In this document: positions 1 to 11,722 of the stretch, in pieces
How the letters are laid out: the number at the start of each line of letters is the position of its first letter
Numbering within the stretch: the first letter of the stretch is position 1
Assembly: GCA_948567375.1 (NCBI GenBank)
Contig: OX419762.1
Location: 43,505,034 to 43,569,033, forward strand
From: Lunularia cruciata
Lineage: Eukaryota; Streptophyta; Marchantiopsida; Lunulariales; Lunulariaceae
DNA length: 64,000 nt
Direction of reading: 5' to 3'
Made by a program: the position numbers and the translations under genes
Notes under the pieces: model-generated
What the model saw: only the letters and a program-made list of their open reading frames with translations
Databases searched by the model: none
Told to the model about the DNA's origin: nothing

Positions 1-1647
1 CGGAGACAGGAATGGTCATCAGTTGTAAAGTGACAGTGCGCATTGAGGGTTATAAAGCTTAAGTGCCTTGCCTTATGTGGTTCTCAATGTAAGAATGCAC
101 ACTTGTATGACTTCATGTTCTTGTTGATCCCCACTAACCTGTAATTTCACTAAAGGATGTCATGTAGTCTCCTAGACAGCATAAGGATTAGAAGTAGAGG
201 ATGTCAACTGAGGATGCAGATGGGCTCTCATGGGTGAAAGTGTCCTAAGGTAGACTTGGTCCCACAAGACATCTATGTGTGCTATGTGAATCATTCTGCA
301 GTTCCTCCCCAAACCCAAAGAAGAGCCCGCCCCATAAGAACTGTCCCGTAGTGTCCTGTATACAAACTACGGGTCAGGTCCCACCCAATGACATTTTTGG
401 GTGCCACTGCCTGCTGACTCGCATGTTCTCCCGCACTACCTTCTACCACTTGCACAAGTTGCCAATATTCATTACCACTCCGCAAGGATGTAGCTGTTTT
501 TTTCTTTGGGGGAAGCATTACCTCTTGTGTTAAGTATGGTACATACCTTTGAGTTTAGAGACATATTACCTCTCACTTAGAAAATTTCCGTTTTGGGAAA
601 TACATTACCTCTCCGTCCCTCAAGATAGGTAGGCATGATGCGAAGGAAGCGCCACACCTTGTCTATGAAAATACTATAACTTTAAATCAGGAAGATGCAT
701 CACCTTCCAGTACACTTCTGAATCCAAGAGAAGTATCACATCCAGAGTTTACAAACAACATTACAAACTCCCAACTTCGAGCACCATTTCTGTGCATGTC
801 AAGCACTTCTGCCCAAGGGTTACCCTCTACTTTGACATTGTAGCCGATGACACCATTCACCACCCTGACACCTATAGTTTTTGGGAGAGTTATTAAAGAC
901 TATCAGGTATAAAGAATGCAAATTCTACTTAAGTCTTCTATTCGTTTGAAACAGATTTCTTTTGGTCCCAATGAAGTATCTAAAATTCTAATTTTAAAAA
1001 TTGAAATATTTTCAAAAACTAAAAGATATTTTTGGTGGAAGTAGAATGTGTAAATATAAAGAGCAAAATATCCAAATATAACTCTGATTTCCATCTGCTA
1101 CTAGTCAATACATTTTGTTTGTCTTCTTGCGATCAATCACATATCTAGTAATAGAATTCAAATCTCCTTTTTAAAATAATTCTAATATTAAAATTAAAAT
1201 TTATAAAAGTCAAATGAATAGTTTAGACACTCAAAGTACCATGGATTTTCAATAGAATTGCTGTCTAAACATATGAATTATATAGAAATTAGCTATTACA
1301 TATTTGTCAATATAGCTAATAATTACAGAAAATTTTTATATAGTAATATTTTGTTGATATGATAATTAAATTTTATATCAGCTAAAAGTTAATTATACAT
1401 ATAAAATTATATATGTGTTCTAAATTCTAAGTCAAGTTAAATAAGATATTGCATGAGATAGAACTTCAAACAATCAACTAAAATTTATAGAAGTTCATTG
1501 TTATGATCTAAACGTAATACAAGTACTATAATTCAGGAAGAATATTTGCTAATGGGAAAAAGAAAAATAAGGTGGAGGATCATAATAGACTTTTGCTTTA
1601 GAAGTTAAGAGTGAATCTAGAGCAACAAACAACAAATTTGGCATTGA

Positions 1648-1813
1648 GCTCAAGTAAAGAAATCAAAAAAACTAGAATAAACTTATTATGATTCTAGAAA
1701 ATTCAACTTGAGTAAGGAGATCGAACAAAATATAATAAACTTATTATGATTTTATAAAATTGAACTTGAGTAAGAAATCAAACAAAATATAATAAACTTA
1801 TTATGATTTTAGG
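1648..1813. repeat. Tandem repeat, three diverged units of about 55-60 bp
   Basis: The phrase AATAAACTTATTATGATT recurs three times at regular spacing. Each time it is preceded by a variant of AACTTGAGTAAGAAATCAAA, giving about three head-to-tail units that differ by point changes and small indels. The region is AT-rich and non-coding. It most likely arose by local duplication. Confidence 0.7.
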
Positions 1814-2329
1814 AAACCTAAGTATTAAATACACTTGACTTCTTCATTAGTGTAACTTTCTTTCATGTTGGAGAATGGACTCCATATATATGTGATTTCG
1901 CTGAACTTGGATGTCAGATAATATATTGTCACAAATATTTTTATAAGGTAAATTTATATATGAGACTTAATATAAATAAATCAATCAGGATTCAGGAATT
2001 ACATTTGGTTAAAATAATTTTTTTAATTCATGGCAAAAACTTAGAAAACCAAAAATAATTCTAAATAGATTAAATATGTTATTGAATAAGATGAATATAA
2101 TCCCATTTAGAAATGAAAACAGAGCTTATATTTCAAGATTATGATTTAGAATGTGTCAAAATTTTAATACTAAAATAGTAGTTGTCCTAATCTATTATTA
2201 CCAATAAAATAAAGTTTGATTGTGTTTTGTCAAACAAATGGACTTTGAGTTTATTATCAGATTGAACATGAGCTTATTTTGAAGAAAATCCCATGATCTT
2301 TGAACAAACAACAAACCAAAATGACAAGT

Positions 2330-2364
2330 TATCTTTGTAAGTATTGCTAATACTTACAAAGATA
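2330..2364. repeat. Perfect 16-bp inverted repeat (hairpin), 3-nt loop
   Basis: The left arm 2330-2345 (TATCTTTGTAAGTATT) is the exact reverse complement of 2349-2364, separated by GCT. It lies in AT-rich non-coding DNA. It could be the core of a small foldback element or of a transcribed stem-loop; no flanking target duplication is obvious. Confidence 0.7.
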
Positions 2365-4195
2365 TCTCCTTAAGTGTATTGAGAAACTTTTTGAGATGAA
2401 TTACTTAAAACTAAGGGATTCAACACTTGAGATTATCGAGTAATTGATTGACATTATAAACAAAGAAAGAATTTCTCCTTGTAATTTTTTAAATATTGTA
2501 AATTTGGAAGCTTTAGAGTCTTCAATAAAAACACTCAATCCATTACAAAAATATGTATTCTTACATTTTGATAATTAATGTAAGAATAATAAGAATCCAC
2601 CTTCAGTTGAATATCACTTAGAACTTCTTGCAAGAAGTATGTATGAACGACTTAAAATGGTATTGTTGATGGTTGTCAAACTAATGAAGATATGGACGTA
2701 TTTTTTTCTTGGGAGTCTCACAAGTACTCATAATGTTAAATTTGTCTCCTTAGTATAATTTTATAAAAAATTGCAAAAAGTTATGAAAAAGAACCTCATC
2801 ATATGCCATATTTACTTATGAAGATTGAAATTAAAAAAGGATATGCTATATCTTATATAGTGAGGAATCTTGCAAGTCATTCTTGTTTCCCTTCCTTATG
2901 GTTTTCCATGCAAGATGGATTTCTATCACACCGAGTGAAAGAGAAAATCAAGATGAAAACCAAAAAAAGGAAGGTTGATTTGACAAGAAGACGGCAGTAT
3001 TGGAATATATAAATTACCTCTTGCTTTTAGAGAACCCTTGATAAGCAGTGTGCAACATCCCATAATAATAAGTCTCTACAGATAGTTCCATTCTTGATCA
3101 ACAATATCAAGCATTTATAGGGCCTTGCAGCTAACATTGCCGGGTTGTTCTATTATGAAATATTTTCTACACTCAAGTTTTTGTAGAATACCAAAAAGGA
3201 ACTTGCTTAGCATGTGATAGTTACCATGAAAAAACTTCAGAAATAGGATTTATCCAAGAAAAAAAAATGTGCAAGATACAAACATCTAAAAATTACTTAA
3301 CCTCAGTAAAATATATAGGTTCAAGAGATAAAGATGAAGATGGGCTGGTCAAAAGTTGCACTAGGATGTGGAGAAAAGAGAAAAATTCTAAATTGGAGTC
3401 CTTGATAAGAGACCTATTATTGGGTTTTACAATTGATAGATATTTAAGTTAATCTGTACGTAGTCCTTAATCAAGAAGGTTTGAGGTAAATATTTGATTT
3501 GTAAAGATGAAAAACGTCATAATTATTTTAACAAGATATAAAATGAATTTTAGCAACCTAAATGCAAACATGGATAAAAAAATAAACAGTGAAGTACAAC
3601 ATGGTTATTATTTAATCCACTAGAATCAAAATGAGAATAAGATTTAAGGAATTAGAGGATAAAAGCAATGGATATTTGGTACTTTATGCATTTATTTTTG
3701 TTATTCAAAAGCAAAATTCCTGAAAAAAAATTTTCTCTGAAGGAGATTAGAGGCTTAAGGATAGTGGTTCTTGATTTTCTCAAGGAGAATTTGAGGAGCA
3801 ATAATTTAGGAAGATTAAGATGGAAGAACCAGATCTATTGTTGCATAACATTACAATAGTGAAATTATACCTAATGCAATTAATAATGAATTTAATGTTT
3901 AGAATTAAATTATCATACTACTCAACACTTGAGTTTTAATTTGATCCTTTTTAGTCAGGTAGTGTTGCAATTGTTAGGTTTCCTCATTTCCAAGTTTAAT
4001 AATCTCCATGATCATTGTACATAAAATCAATTGTGATATGAATGAGACTTTCAAGATTATTTATATTGATTTTAGATTTTATGTATTTCTTTTTATATGC
4101 ATGATGAAAGTTGTAATTGATTTAAACTCTTTTCCTAATTTATTATCTTTAGTTGTGAACTTAATGTTTTAGACTAAGATTAAACCTTATATAGG

Positions 4196-4196
<1 letters not shown>

Positions 4197-4262
<66 letters not shown>
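4197..4262. repeat. (TA)n microsatellite
   Basis: About 66 bases of uninterrupted alternating TA, visible directly. It is non-coding. Confidence 0.98.
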
Positions 4263-4264
<2 letters not shown>

Positions 4265-5123
4265 TGTGCTATATCGTGATGATCTTAAATATTTGACATT
4301 TTTTATTGTTCTTAGATGTAATATTTTATACATTTGCTTGAAAAGTGGAATTTATCTACTTGCATCATATTAAATATCTTGAGCATCTTGGTTTAGTAAA
4401 TATTATTTATCGCACTATTTTACATAAACACATTATATTTGAACCTGTATAACAAATATATTCTGTTGTTTTTCTGATTATATGTATTATTTTTTTATAA
4501 TTAAATTTTTTTAAATAATATTATATAAATATATTTTCTACACTGAATCCCAATGTCCAATATTACCTCTGAAATATCTAAGATTAAATTTTGAAATTCA
4601 GGTATCCATTTTTGTTTACAAATGAGCAGTGTTGAAACTCAAATATATAAACTATTATTTTTTTCACAAAATTAATTATTCTAATTTTAAGAGCCTAAAT
4701 ATCCTATAAATTGAGTAAAATATATCATTCATTGTGGAAGTTTATTTTATTGAATAGTCAGATTAAGTAGATTATCTACTTGGTATGAATGCTTGGTTCT
4801 AGGAATATGCAGCGATAATTCTACTACTCTAAATGAGAATTGAATTCATCGTCCAGGTTTAAGCACAAAGGAGCTAAAGTACCAATACCTTACAAATGTA
4901 TTCTACAAATTACATGCGCAAATAAATAGCTGTATAACAGTTGGAATTTTAATATTTGACTTCCAAAGAAAAATGAAAGCCATGTACAACTCTTCTCCAT
5001 TATCCAAATTTCAAGTTGAGGACATCCCAATTTGATAAGCATGTACTTACTACAATTTGCGATTTTCGATTCATTTATCTGATTAAAAAGGATAAGGTCA
5101 CGGTGTTAAATTGACTGAGGTAA

Positions 5124-5555
5124 ATGAAGAAAGGATGGATAACGAAATCATGGATTCACTCGTACAAAGCCTATAATAAATCCATAAAAACTATCGACCT
5201 TGACAGATTGGAAAATTTAGATGTGATTGACGGATTAGATGAAGGACGCCTATGAAATATACGACATATGAATATAGACAACGAAGAAATCGATCTCGTA
5301 GGATTTGGATATCCCATTCTACACTCCAATAGCTCAAGACTTCTCCCCTGGCCGTGGCAAATGAATTCTCGCAATCGGCCAGCCTTACATGGTTACTGGA
5401 GGCCTCAAGACGATAGTTACTGCGTTCTCACCCCCTTCCCACTCTCTCGAGGGAAAGGTTCATCCCATTTCTATACAGCACAAATATCTGAAGTTTTCAC
5501 TCTCCAAAGATTCGGTTTCTTTCCTCGTCCCAATTCTGGAGCTGGAGCACTTTGA
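5124..5555 (+). other. Open frame with one internal TGA, unidentified
   Basis: The frame starting ATG at 5124 runs 43 codons to TGA (5253-5255). The same frame then stays open to 5555, so only one stop interrupts about 144 codons. The first part reads as a plausible acidic/aromatic protein: WITKSW early on, then an IDLDRLENLDVI stretch. By eye its start resembles the start of exon 8 of genes B and C: two Trp a few residues apart, then I-K and an N/D-L-x-x-L pattern. The resemblance is weak. GC content rises here compared with the AT-rich DNA to the left. It could be a pseudogene fragment of the family, a spliced exon whose partner is not resolved, or chance. Confidence 0.25.
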
Positions 5556-6509
5556 ACCCTCTTTCCTTTCAATTCACTTGCTACTTTCCCGAACATACTA
5601 TATACCCAAGAAACCTACAACTTCACACATGTACATTCGTTAATCCTCAGTATAATGTGCCTTTGTTCCGACACGTTGGAAACTAAAACACACATCAAGC
5701 GCCACATAAATCCTCTTATAACGAGTGAATCTTTTTAATCGAAGTTTAAGTTCCTTTTCAAAATCATAGGTATATGGATGACCACGGACATAACTTTAGT
5801 TATGGGTTCTTGTCTAGCCTAGCAGAATATGCCATTATCGCATGTCCTGGGCACAGAATAAAGTAGTGATCTTATGATAATTTAACGTGAATGGCTTGCA
5901 GTGGCTAAATTCTTAAGTTTAGTGTTCTACCTGTATTAACTTTTAGATGTTTGAAATAACTTTGGTGTATGATCTCCTAGTGGTTATCACTCTAATATAT
6001 ACTATGATGAACAATATCAGTTATATTCAATTCTGTAACCTCCATCCGCAAGAATAAGCAACTGCAAAACTCATCATGTTGTTTGTACCTTATCATAGGA
6101 CAGACCTGGACCTAATGACCTTAGTCTAGCACGTTGAGCTTCAGCTAAGGTAAGCATGTGATCATGAGTTTAACACCAAAACTTAGAAGTTATGTTTGAC
6201 AAATGCGATTTAACTTAAAGAGTACCCCAAGATTTGTGAGCCCAGTTTCTTGTCTTATCCTTTTGTAGTCTTCTTTCGTAGGGAATGGGATCGCCTCACA
6301 ATAATGTCTGCATTGCAGTAACTAGTCAATGTTTGTTCAATGAACATACGTTTCATCCTATCTGCAGGTTATGAAAAGTCAGATTACGTCATCCAATTCT
6401 CTCTGATAAATTTTAATATTATGATCATGACCTTTAATTTAAGATGTGGGACTTCTTCTGAGGCTTGAAAAGAAGAAGGGGAGGTGCTTGCATTCAAAAT
6501 TGCAATTTA

Positions 6510-8714
6510 CTAGCCTGAAAAATGCCCATTTGAATGGTAGGTACTCAATGAATTATTGCGAAAGTTCGAATTTTTAATGTCGTCGACCAAACCCACTATG
6601 GTTTGCTTTTCAGTAAACAGCTTCCAACTGATTCTTAGCTGCAATGCGTTCTCGTTCCTGTAATTAGTATTCAAACGTGGAAAAATAACCCTGAGGATCC
6701 GTTACACAGCAGAGAATGTACTCCATAGATACCTCATTGTTTTCTGAAGTCCGGGTGGAATTCCATCCGGATGTTTATGTGATCGACGGAGATGCCTCCA
6801 AAGAACAGCCACAAGATCCTGAAAGTAGAATCTTCTGGCATCAGAGGAGATGAATGGACTCTTTGAGTTAGATTAATTACCATGACTGCTGAACAATGTT
6901 GGGGTACGATACTATCCGGTATAACTCTTAAACTTACGCATTTGTATGCTTGAAATACATCGGTTCTTCTTGCAACTGGTGAGGATTCGTCTTCGATTGC
7001 TTGAAACTTTTCTCTCCAGCAGCAAGCCACCGGATCGGTCGACGTATCACAAATAGGCTTACAATGTCGAGGCTCTCCGGCTATTCCACTCTGCAGGATA
7101 CGTACACAACATGGTAGAAGTTAATTCTCGTACCGAGTTCATGTCTTAAAGTAAGTTCGAGGGCTAGGATGGATTTGGTAAGGAACGTCTAATCTGCAGA
7201 AAGACGTGATTACTAGGGTTGATTGATATTTTACCTGCATGCACCATGAATAGATCATGTCAAGTTGTAGACCTTTAAGTGAATTTTGGTGAGACAATAA
7301 AAGAAACTATTAGATCACGCACAAAATATCATGATGATAATTATGAGTTTTCAAAGCCTCCTTTGTTAGACCAGCGCCTCGGAGTTGAAAGACAAGTGTT
7401 ACAGAGTAGCAATCATAACGTCTCCAATGCTGCGGACACAAATTCAGCGCACGTGAGCGACCAAGTACGTCTGTTGATGTTGGTATTACCTTCGTCAGAC
7501 TTCAGGACTTTAATAACACGTTATCAACGTGATAGTTGTGATTCAGTATATTCAACAAAACATATTTATCATCCAAGTCTAGAGATGCAGCTCTGATTTT
7601 TCCGAAATATCTATCTAAAGGGGATGTACCGTGATTCAAGGGTTTCCATAGCATTATCTACTCTAAGTCAGTGGAGCTTCGAGAATAAGACGGAGGACAT
7701 ACATTAGGAGGCTAGAGTATAGTGGAACATATGCTTGCATGTAGCTGTTCAAAGGTGACTGAAATCAGCCAACTGTTGCGGACCATGTACGTGTGATCAA
7801 CAGCGCAAAACTCTGGAGGTTGGGCTCGAAATGGATTGAGTGAAACTACCGGAACTCCATGATCAAACAAGGTATGTCATATGCGAGCAAATGCTATGGA
7901 AGTTAGTACCTGGTAGAGTTCAACAAGGAACTGAAGCTCCTCATCCATTGCAATTTTACCTCTGACAGTTTGAGGACCCAACATATGATACCGATATTCC
8001 CACTTCAACTCAGTGAGGTCAGCGTGATCTTGCTCTGCAGCGGCATGAGCATCATGATCCCCACTGTTACCAGGGCCTGGCTCCGGGCCATGTTTATGTG
8101 AGTGTGGAAACGAAACTGTCGATGGAGCTACTCGGCGCCACGATTCACCTGTGTCATCAGCAGTATTGGCTCGACGAGGATATCCAACATGAGGAACTGC
8201 GGCCACTGTTTTGTAAGGGCTCTCAGATAGAAATGCTTCAACATCGTCCTGTCTTTGAGCGACATCAGCACGAGCCCGCCCAAGGGTATCAGGCTCGGTT
8301 CTTGCTTTCTCCCACAATCGTTTTTCGGTCTCAGCAAGGAAATCTGCAAGACCTTTCTCTTCGTCATCGTTTTCTTCTGTAAATTGTGGTAATTCGTTGT
8401 CATTCATGACCTTTACCATTTCTTGCATCGTTTCGTATGCCAGATGGTCTTCAGGATCCCCAGATGCACTGTACAGGCTTGACTGAGGTAAATTTGATAG
8501 TGTCTACAGGTCAAAACGTTGATTGCATGTGTGTGATTAAATTCGAGTGCAACTTAAATCTCAATTTGAAATCTTTCCGTATGAGATGGGCGGACAAGCA
8601 TCAAGATAGATGTTATCTTTCCGCTTGTGGATTTGCAGCGGAGGAAAAAAAAAGATGATGCGTCCTGGTTGAATACAAAATTGAAGGAGTCCAACCTTAC
8701 CGAGGGTCGACCAT
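6510..8714 (-). CDS. Gene A: inverted, short, diverged paralogue of genes B and C
   Basis: Proposed exons on the minus strand: 8714-8701, 8468-7910, 7090-6938, 6818-6733 and a tentative last exon 6657-6510 ending in TAG, giving about 319 aa. The ATG lies in GCAGCCATGG, a strong start context. Exon 1 codes for only four residues plus two bases, and the codon split across intron 1 gives Arg, as in B and C. Exon 2 is 559 nt, exactly as in B, is very acidic, and ends in MDEELQFLVELYQ, matching the end of exon 2 in B (PDEELAREVSNYVVVYK). Exon 3 keeps a Cys at position 14 and CCW at 23-25, in register with B and C. Exon 4 ends in the same phase. No large exon 8 exists downstream. The final exon is the weakest part: a phase-0 reading of the same segment (IAAKNQLEAVY) resembles exon 5 of B better but would break the frame. 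Function unknown. Confidence 0.5.
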
Positions 8715-8920
8715 GGCTGCTCAAGGTTGGAATGTCTTGGTTGCTTGTCTACCAAGGGAATCAGATACCGTACGGTCTAGATCTAGACGCCTGGAATTAC
8801 GAGTCATGCCTCATACCACAAGCTCGAGTAGTTCATAATCTGCTTAATAAACGTTTTTTTTGCTGATTGGTTTTGTCAGTACTTGCAGATTGCTTCATAG
8901 TGGTCTTCATATTCAGGTAA

Positions 8921-9160
8921 TATAGTGAGGACATAGGGCTGCAATGCTTGGAGTTTTATGAAACCGCAGACTCCGAATGTATCTTTAATAGATTCTTGCA
9001 ATTATGCGATGCTTTCTTTGTCTTCTTTAAGGGATGTATGAGTTTCTCTCACTCAGACATAGGCTCTCTAATTGAGCATCCGGCAACTCAGCGAGAGAAG
9101 TGCAAATTCCAAACTCTATGTCAGCTAAAACTCTGGACTATCTACAAATTAGTGAGCTAG
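8921..9160 (+). other. Exon-like open frame, about 79 codons, Cys-rich
   Basis: The frame is open from just after a TAA at 8918 to TAG at 9158-9160. Its composition looks coding, with Cys and Phe residues spaced through it and ECIFNRFLQLCDAFFVFF in the middle. Possible splice acceptors (ATATAG, GACATAG) lie at its start. By eye its length and its F-x-x-x-C / D-x-x-x-[IL]-[IV] / A / C spacing recall the extra exon found only in gene C (26,013-26,213), but identity is low. It lies just upstream of gene A, on the opposite strand. No start or partner exon is resolved. Confidence 0.3.
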
Positions 9161-9535
9161 CCACAGATGACTTGTTCTACTAGTTCGTAACAGTAATCAA
9201 GACATTTCCTAAAATTACGAGAACCGGTGGAAATTCAGATTCGGTTGCTTGTGGGATTGCGAAATTTTTACATTTGAAGTAGATGAAGAATTTGTAGGAT
9301 CAGCGCCGTTCTTGTAGAGATAGAGTTCGGTCTAGGTTCAGTCCATGGCAAAACTTTCGAAACGTATCTTTAATGACGCGCACTTTTCCGGCTTAACAGA
9401 TTTTCCAGGGTAAGGCTTCGCATGCGCGCTTTAATTCTCCAGCTTATTCTGCTTCTGACCGGATCCAGCCGAACCATGTTCACAATAAGACGCCTCATGT
9501 GGTCAAATGTACCATTTAATCGCACGCTTTTAGGC

Positions 9536-9850
9536 TTATTTTCTTTGGTAGTCCAAGTCCGATACATTTTGTTTCAACTTTGTTGTACACATGGACCCCA
9601 CATGCTTTCCGCTAACCCACATCTGCAAATTTTCGTGAGAAGACCAAGACGACCCATTCATCACTTTAACAGGCGCGACCTTTCGGCACCTTTCAGGCTC
9701 ATCACACACAGGTTCAATCTTATTCCCCAATATTGCGGTTATGGCATCACAAATCTCTTCTTGAATTATGATAACAGCCAGCAATTGCAGAAGAGAATTC
9801 CGTTTACGTGAACATATATCCGAAAGAAAATGGATCTGCTGATACGTCAC
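9536..9850 (-). other. Unidentified minus-strand open frame, about 104 codons
   Basis: The frame is open on the minus strand from about 9850 to TAA at 9538-9536. It reads as a mixed-composition protein with five spaced Cys residues (SDICSRK, EEICDAI, PVCDEP, ERCRK, SMCTTK). A CAG acceptor-like site (TATCAG) sits at the beginning, so it could be a terminal exon rather than a whole gene. It occupies the gap between gene A and gene B. I do not recognise it, and no second copy was seen upstream of gene C. Confidence 0.3.
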
Positions 9851-9871
9851 CGCGACTTTACTTTATCTTGA

Positions 9872-10174
9872 CTGTCAACTGTCGTCTTTGCGCCAATCCA
9901 TTACGCTAAAATTGCTCATCACTGTCCTTACTCCTGGAGCCTTTCCAATGTGAATGGTTATGCTTTCCAGATCCAGTTCGCGGATGATGGTGGACAGCTG
10001 AATGGAGCAATAAATAGTGCAGACGTGCCATTTCTGGAGTGCAAGCGAATTTCAATTGAAATTGAGTTGACCTTCATACTGAGTTCCAATGTTTTCATTC
10101 GAATAATTACCAAATATACTCCCGCTGAGAGTTTCGAGAAAGAATTGGAACTTTTATATATCTGTATCCGTTAA
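9872..10174 (+). other. Unidentified plus-strand open frame, about 100 codons
   Basis: The frame is open from 9872 to TAA at 10,172-10,174 with no ATG near its start, so it would be an internal or last exon. It reads HHCPYSWSLSNVNGYAF, then FADDGGQLNGAINSADVPF, then a strand-like hydrophobic run (ISIEIELTFIL). A hundred codons without a stop in DNA of this composition is unlikely but not impossible by chance. No paralogue was recognised upstream of gene C and no family is recognised. Confidence 0.3.
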
Positions 10175-10979
10175 AGTGGTGATAGATCAATCTGTAAAAA
10201 CGGAATGTCTTGCCGATTGTCACAAGTCCGAGAATATAAATTCTAAATTGATAAATGTTGAGTTTATGTTAAATGGATGGATGGTTTAGATGGACTACAG
10301 GTCTTGAATCTTTTCGACATGATCGAGAAACAAGTATCGTTTAGAACCGGGAAGCTAGTCCTGGAATGTCGATATTGACATTGATAAGGCATGATAGAAT
10401 CAGAAATTTCAAAGTTAATCTCCTGATCGGTCACAATAGTGTTCGAGCGGCATACACGTACAGATCGTAAGCACTACATAGCTCCGTAGTGGTTGTACCG
10501 GGATACAGCGATCTGCCAGACAGCCAGCCAATCAATTCAGAACAATTCTATGGTAAATGTTGTACATACCAATTGAGTTTAGCTGAGATGATCATCTAAG
10601 TTAGCGCTAGTGAGAGTTCACATCGTCCCATTCAAGCCTTATTTGAGTTGACATCATTCTACCCGTGATATTTCACTTCACACCTGAGCGACCGCAGCGG
10701 GAGGATGATGGACACCGGGTATCCCCAAAACTACTGTAATGGATGAAAGTGCGTAAAGCTCTTTACAATTTAAAGTATGGGATTCAGACATATCTCAAGT
10801 TCTTGTAACGAAATTGCCTAAAGACGGTCCAAATTCGCATAGGCATGTCGCTTCAATATCTTCCCGAAAGATGAACACAACTTTGGAGGACTGAAGGTGT
10901 GGGCTTAACGCAAAATGGAGCCAAAATGAAGCAAAAAGTTTCGTAGATATACATTTTGATATGCGATTGACATTTGATT

Positions 10980-11188
10980 ATGATGGAAGAGGATTCGCTC
11001 GGCATCATGTCCCCGTTTCCTTCAACCAGTTTGCAACTGTGGGACTGGTTGTGGAGTCGACATCCTGATCGATACCGCGTGGACGTGGAGATTGGAGACC
11101 TTGGTTCGATACCCCTGGATTGCATTGTAAGAAACGATCACGAGGTAAACGCAGGCTGCTTCCACCTCATATATTCTCGACTATAAAG
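10980..11188 (+). CDS. Two-exon coding block upstream of gene B
   Basis: Exon a, 10,980-11,084, starts at ATG and codes for 35 residues ending LWDWLWSRHPDRYRVD. A 70-bp intron (11,085-11,154, GTGGAG...GCAG) follows. Exon b, 11,155-11,188, codes for 11 residues and ends AAAG|GTATGG. The matching block upstream of gene C (19,565-19,760) has the same start, the same LWDxLWSRHPDRxRV motif, the same intron position and the same end phase. Differences between the copies include many third-position changes in this frame, which argues for coding. It may be a small separate gene or upstream exons of the same transcript. A TAA (11,708-11,710) four codons before the gene B ATG means it does not simply run into gene B. 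The next exon is not resolved. Function unknown. Confidence 0.45.
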
Positions 11189-11722
11189 GTATGGACCCCC
11201 ACATTTCGTCTCCAGCCCAAAACCCATTTAGGCCAATTCAGCGATCTACAGGGGACTTCTGGAAAAGCAGAAAGTCGAACGAGGGGGCAAACGATGATCT
11301 CAAAAACCCGACACTCGATGCAATTTCTAGTTCTACTCATCGGTCAACCCATGCATGATGCAGTTGGATTTGTTTCATGAAATCCATGTTGCATAAGCAC
11401 TAAACGCATTCCATTCTTTACAAATTTTTAGGCGTATGTATTCTAGAAAATCTATGTTCTAGAAACCGACTGGTCCTTCCATAAAGTCCACTTGAGTCCT
11501 TCGTTGCAAAAACTGCGTGCTCAATGGCGTCAGAGAAACTAAAACCTCGTTCAACAGAATTAAAGTTAATACTGAACTTTGGCACTCCACAGGAGAGATC
11601 GATCTGCACTCGGTTAGGTATTACAACGCCGGGATTCACATATAGGGACAGTACCAGGAACTACCCATAACACCAGCGACATTTGTCTGTTCTGAGTAGT
11701 TTAACTCCTCAAGGTGAACGTC

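Larger units (their letters stand above)
1..5100. other. AT-rich region without a supported gene
   Basis: Apart from a somewhat GC-richer first 850 bases, this stretch is strongly AT-rich and stops are frequent in all frames. The longest open frames (for example 279-533 +, 2803-3012 +, 3267-3452 +) show no recognisable motif, no paired splice sites and no paralogue elsewhere in the window. It contains a short tandem repeat (1648-1813), a 16-bp perfect hairpin (2330-2364) and a long TA microsatellite (4197-4262), listed separately. Degenerate transposon remnants are possible but I cannot name one. Confidence 0.6.

Noticed and set aside
279-533. Plus-strand frame of 84 codons near the left end, with an equally long antisense frame
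   Set aside because: Both strands are open, composition is unconvincing, and there is no motif or splice context.
1648-1813. Tandem units considered as a CRISPR-like array
   Set aside because: The units are contiguous diverged tandem repeats without unique spacers, in a eukaryotic context.
7279-7596. Plus-strand frame of about 105 codons inside intron 2 of gene A
   Set aside because: It has no splice-paired context, no paralogue and no motif, so it cannot be separated from chance.
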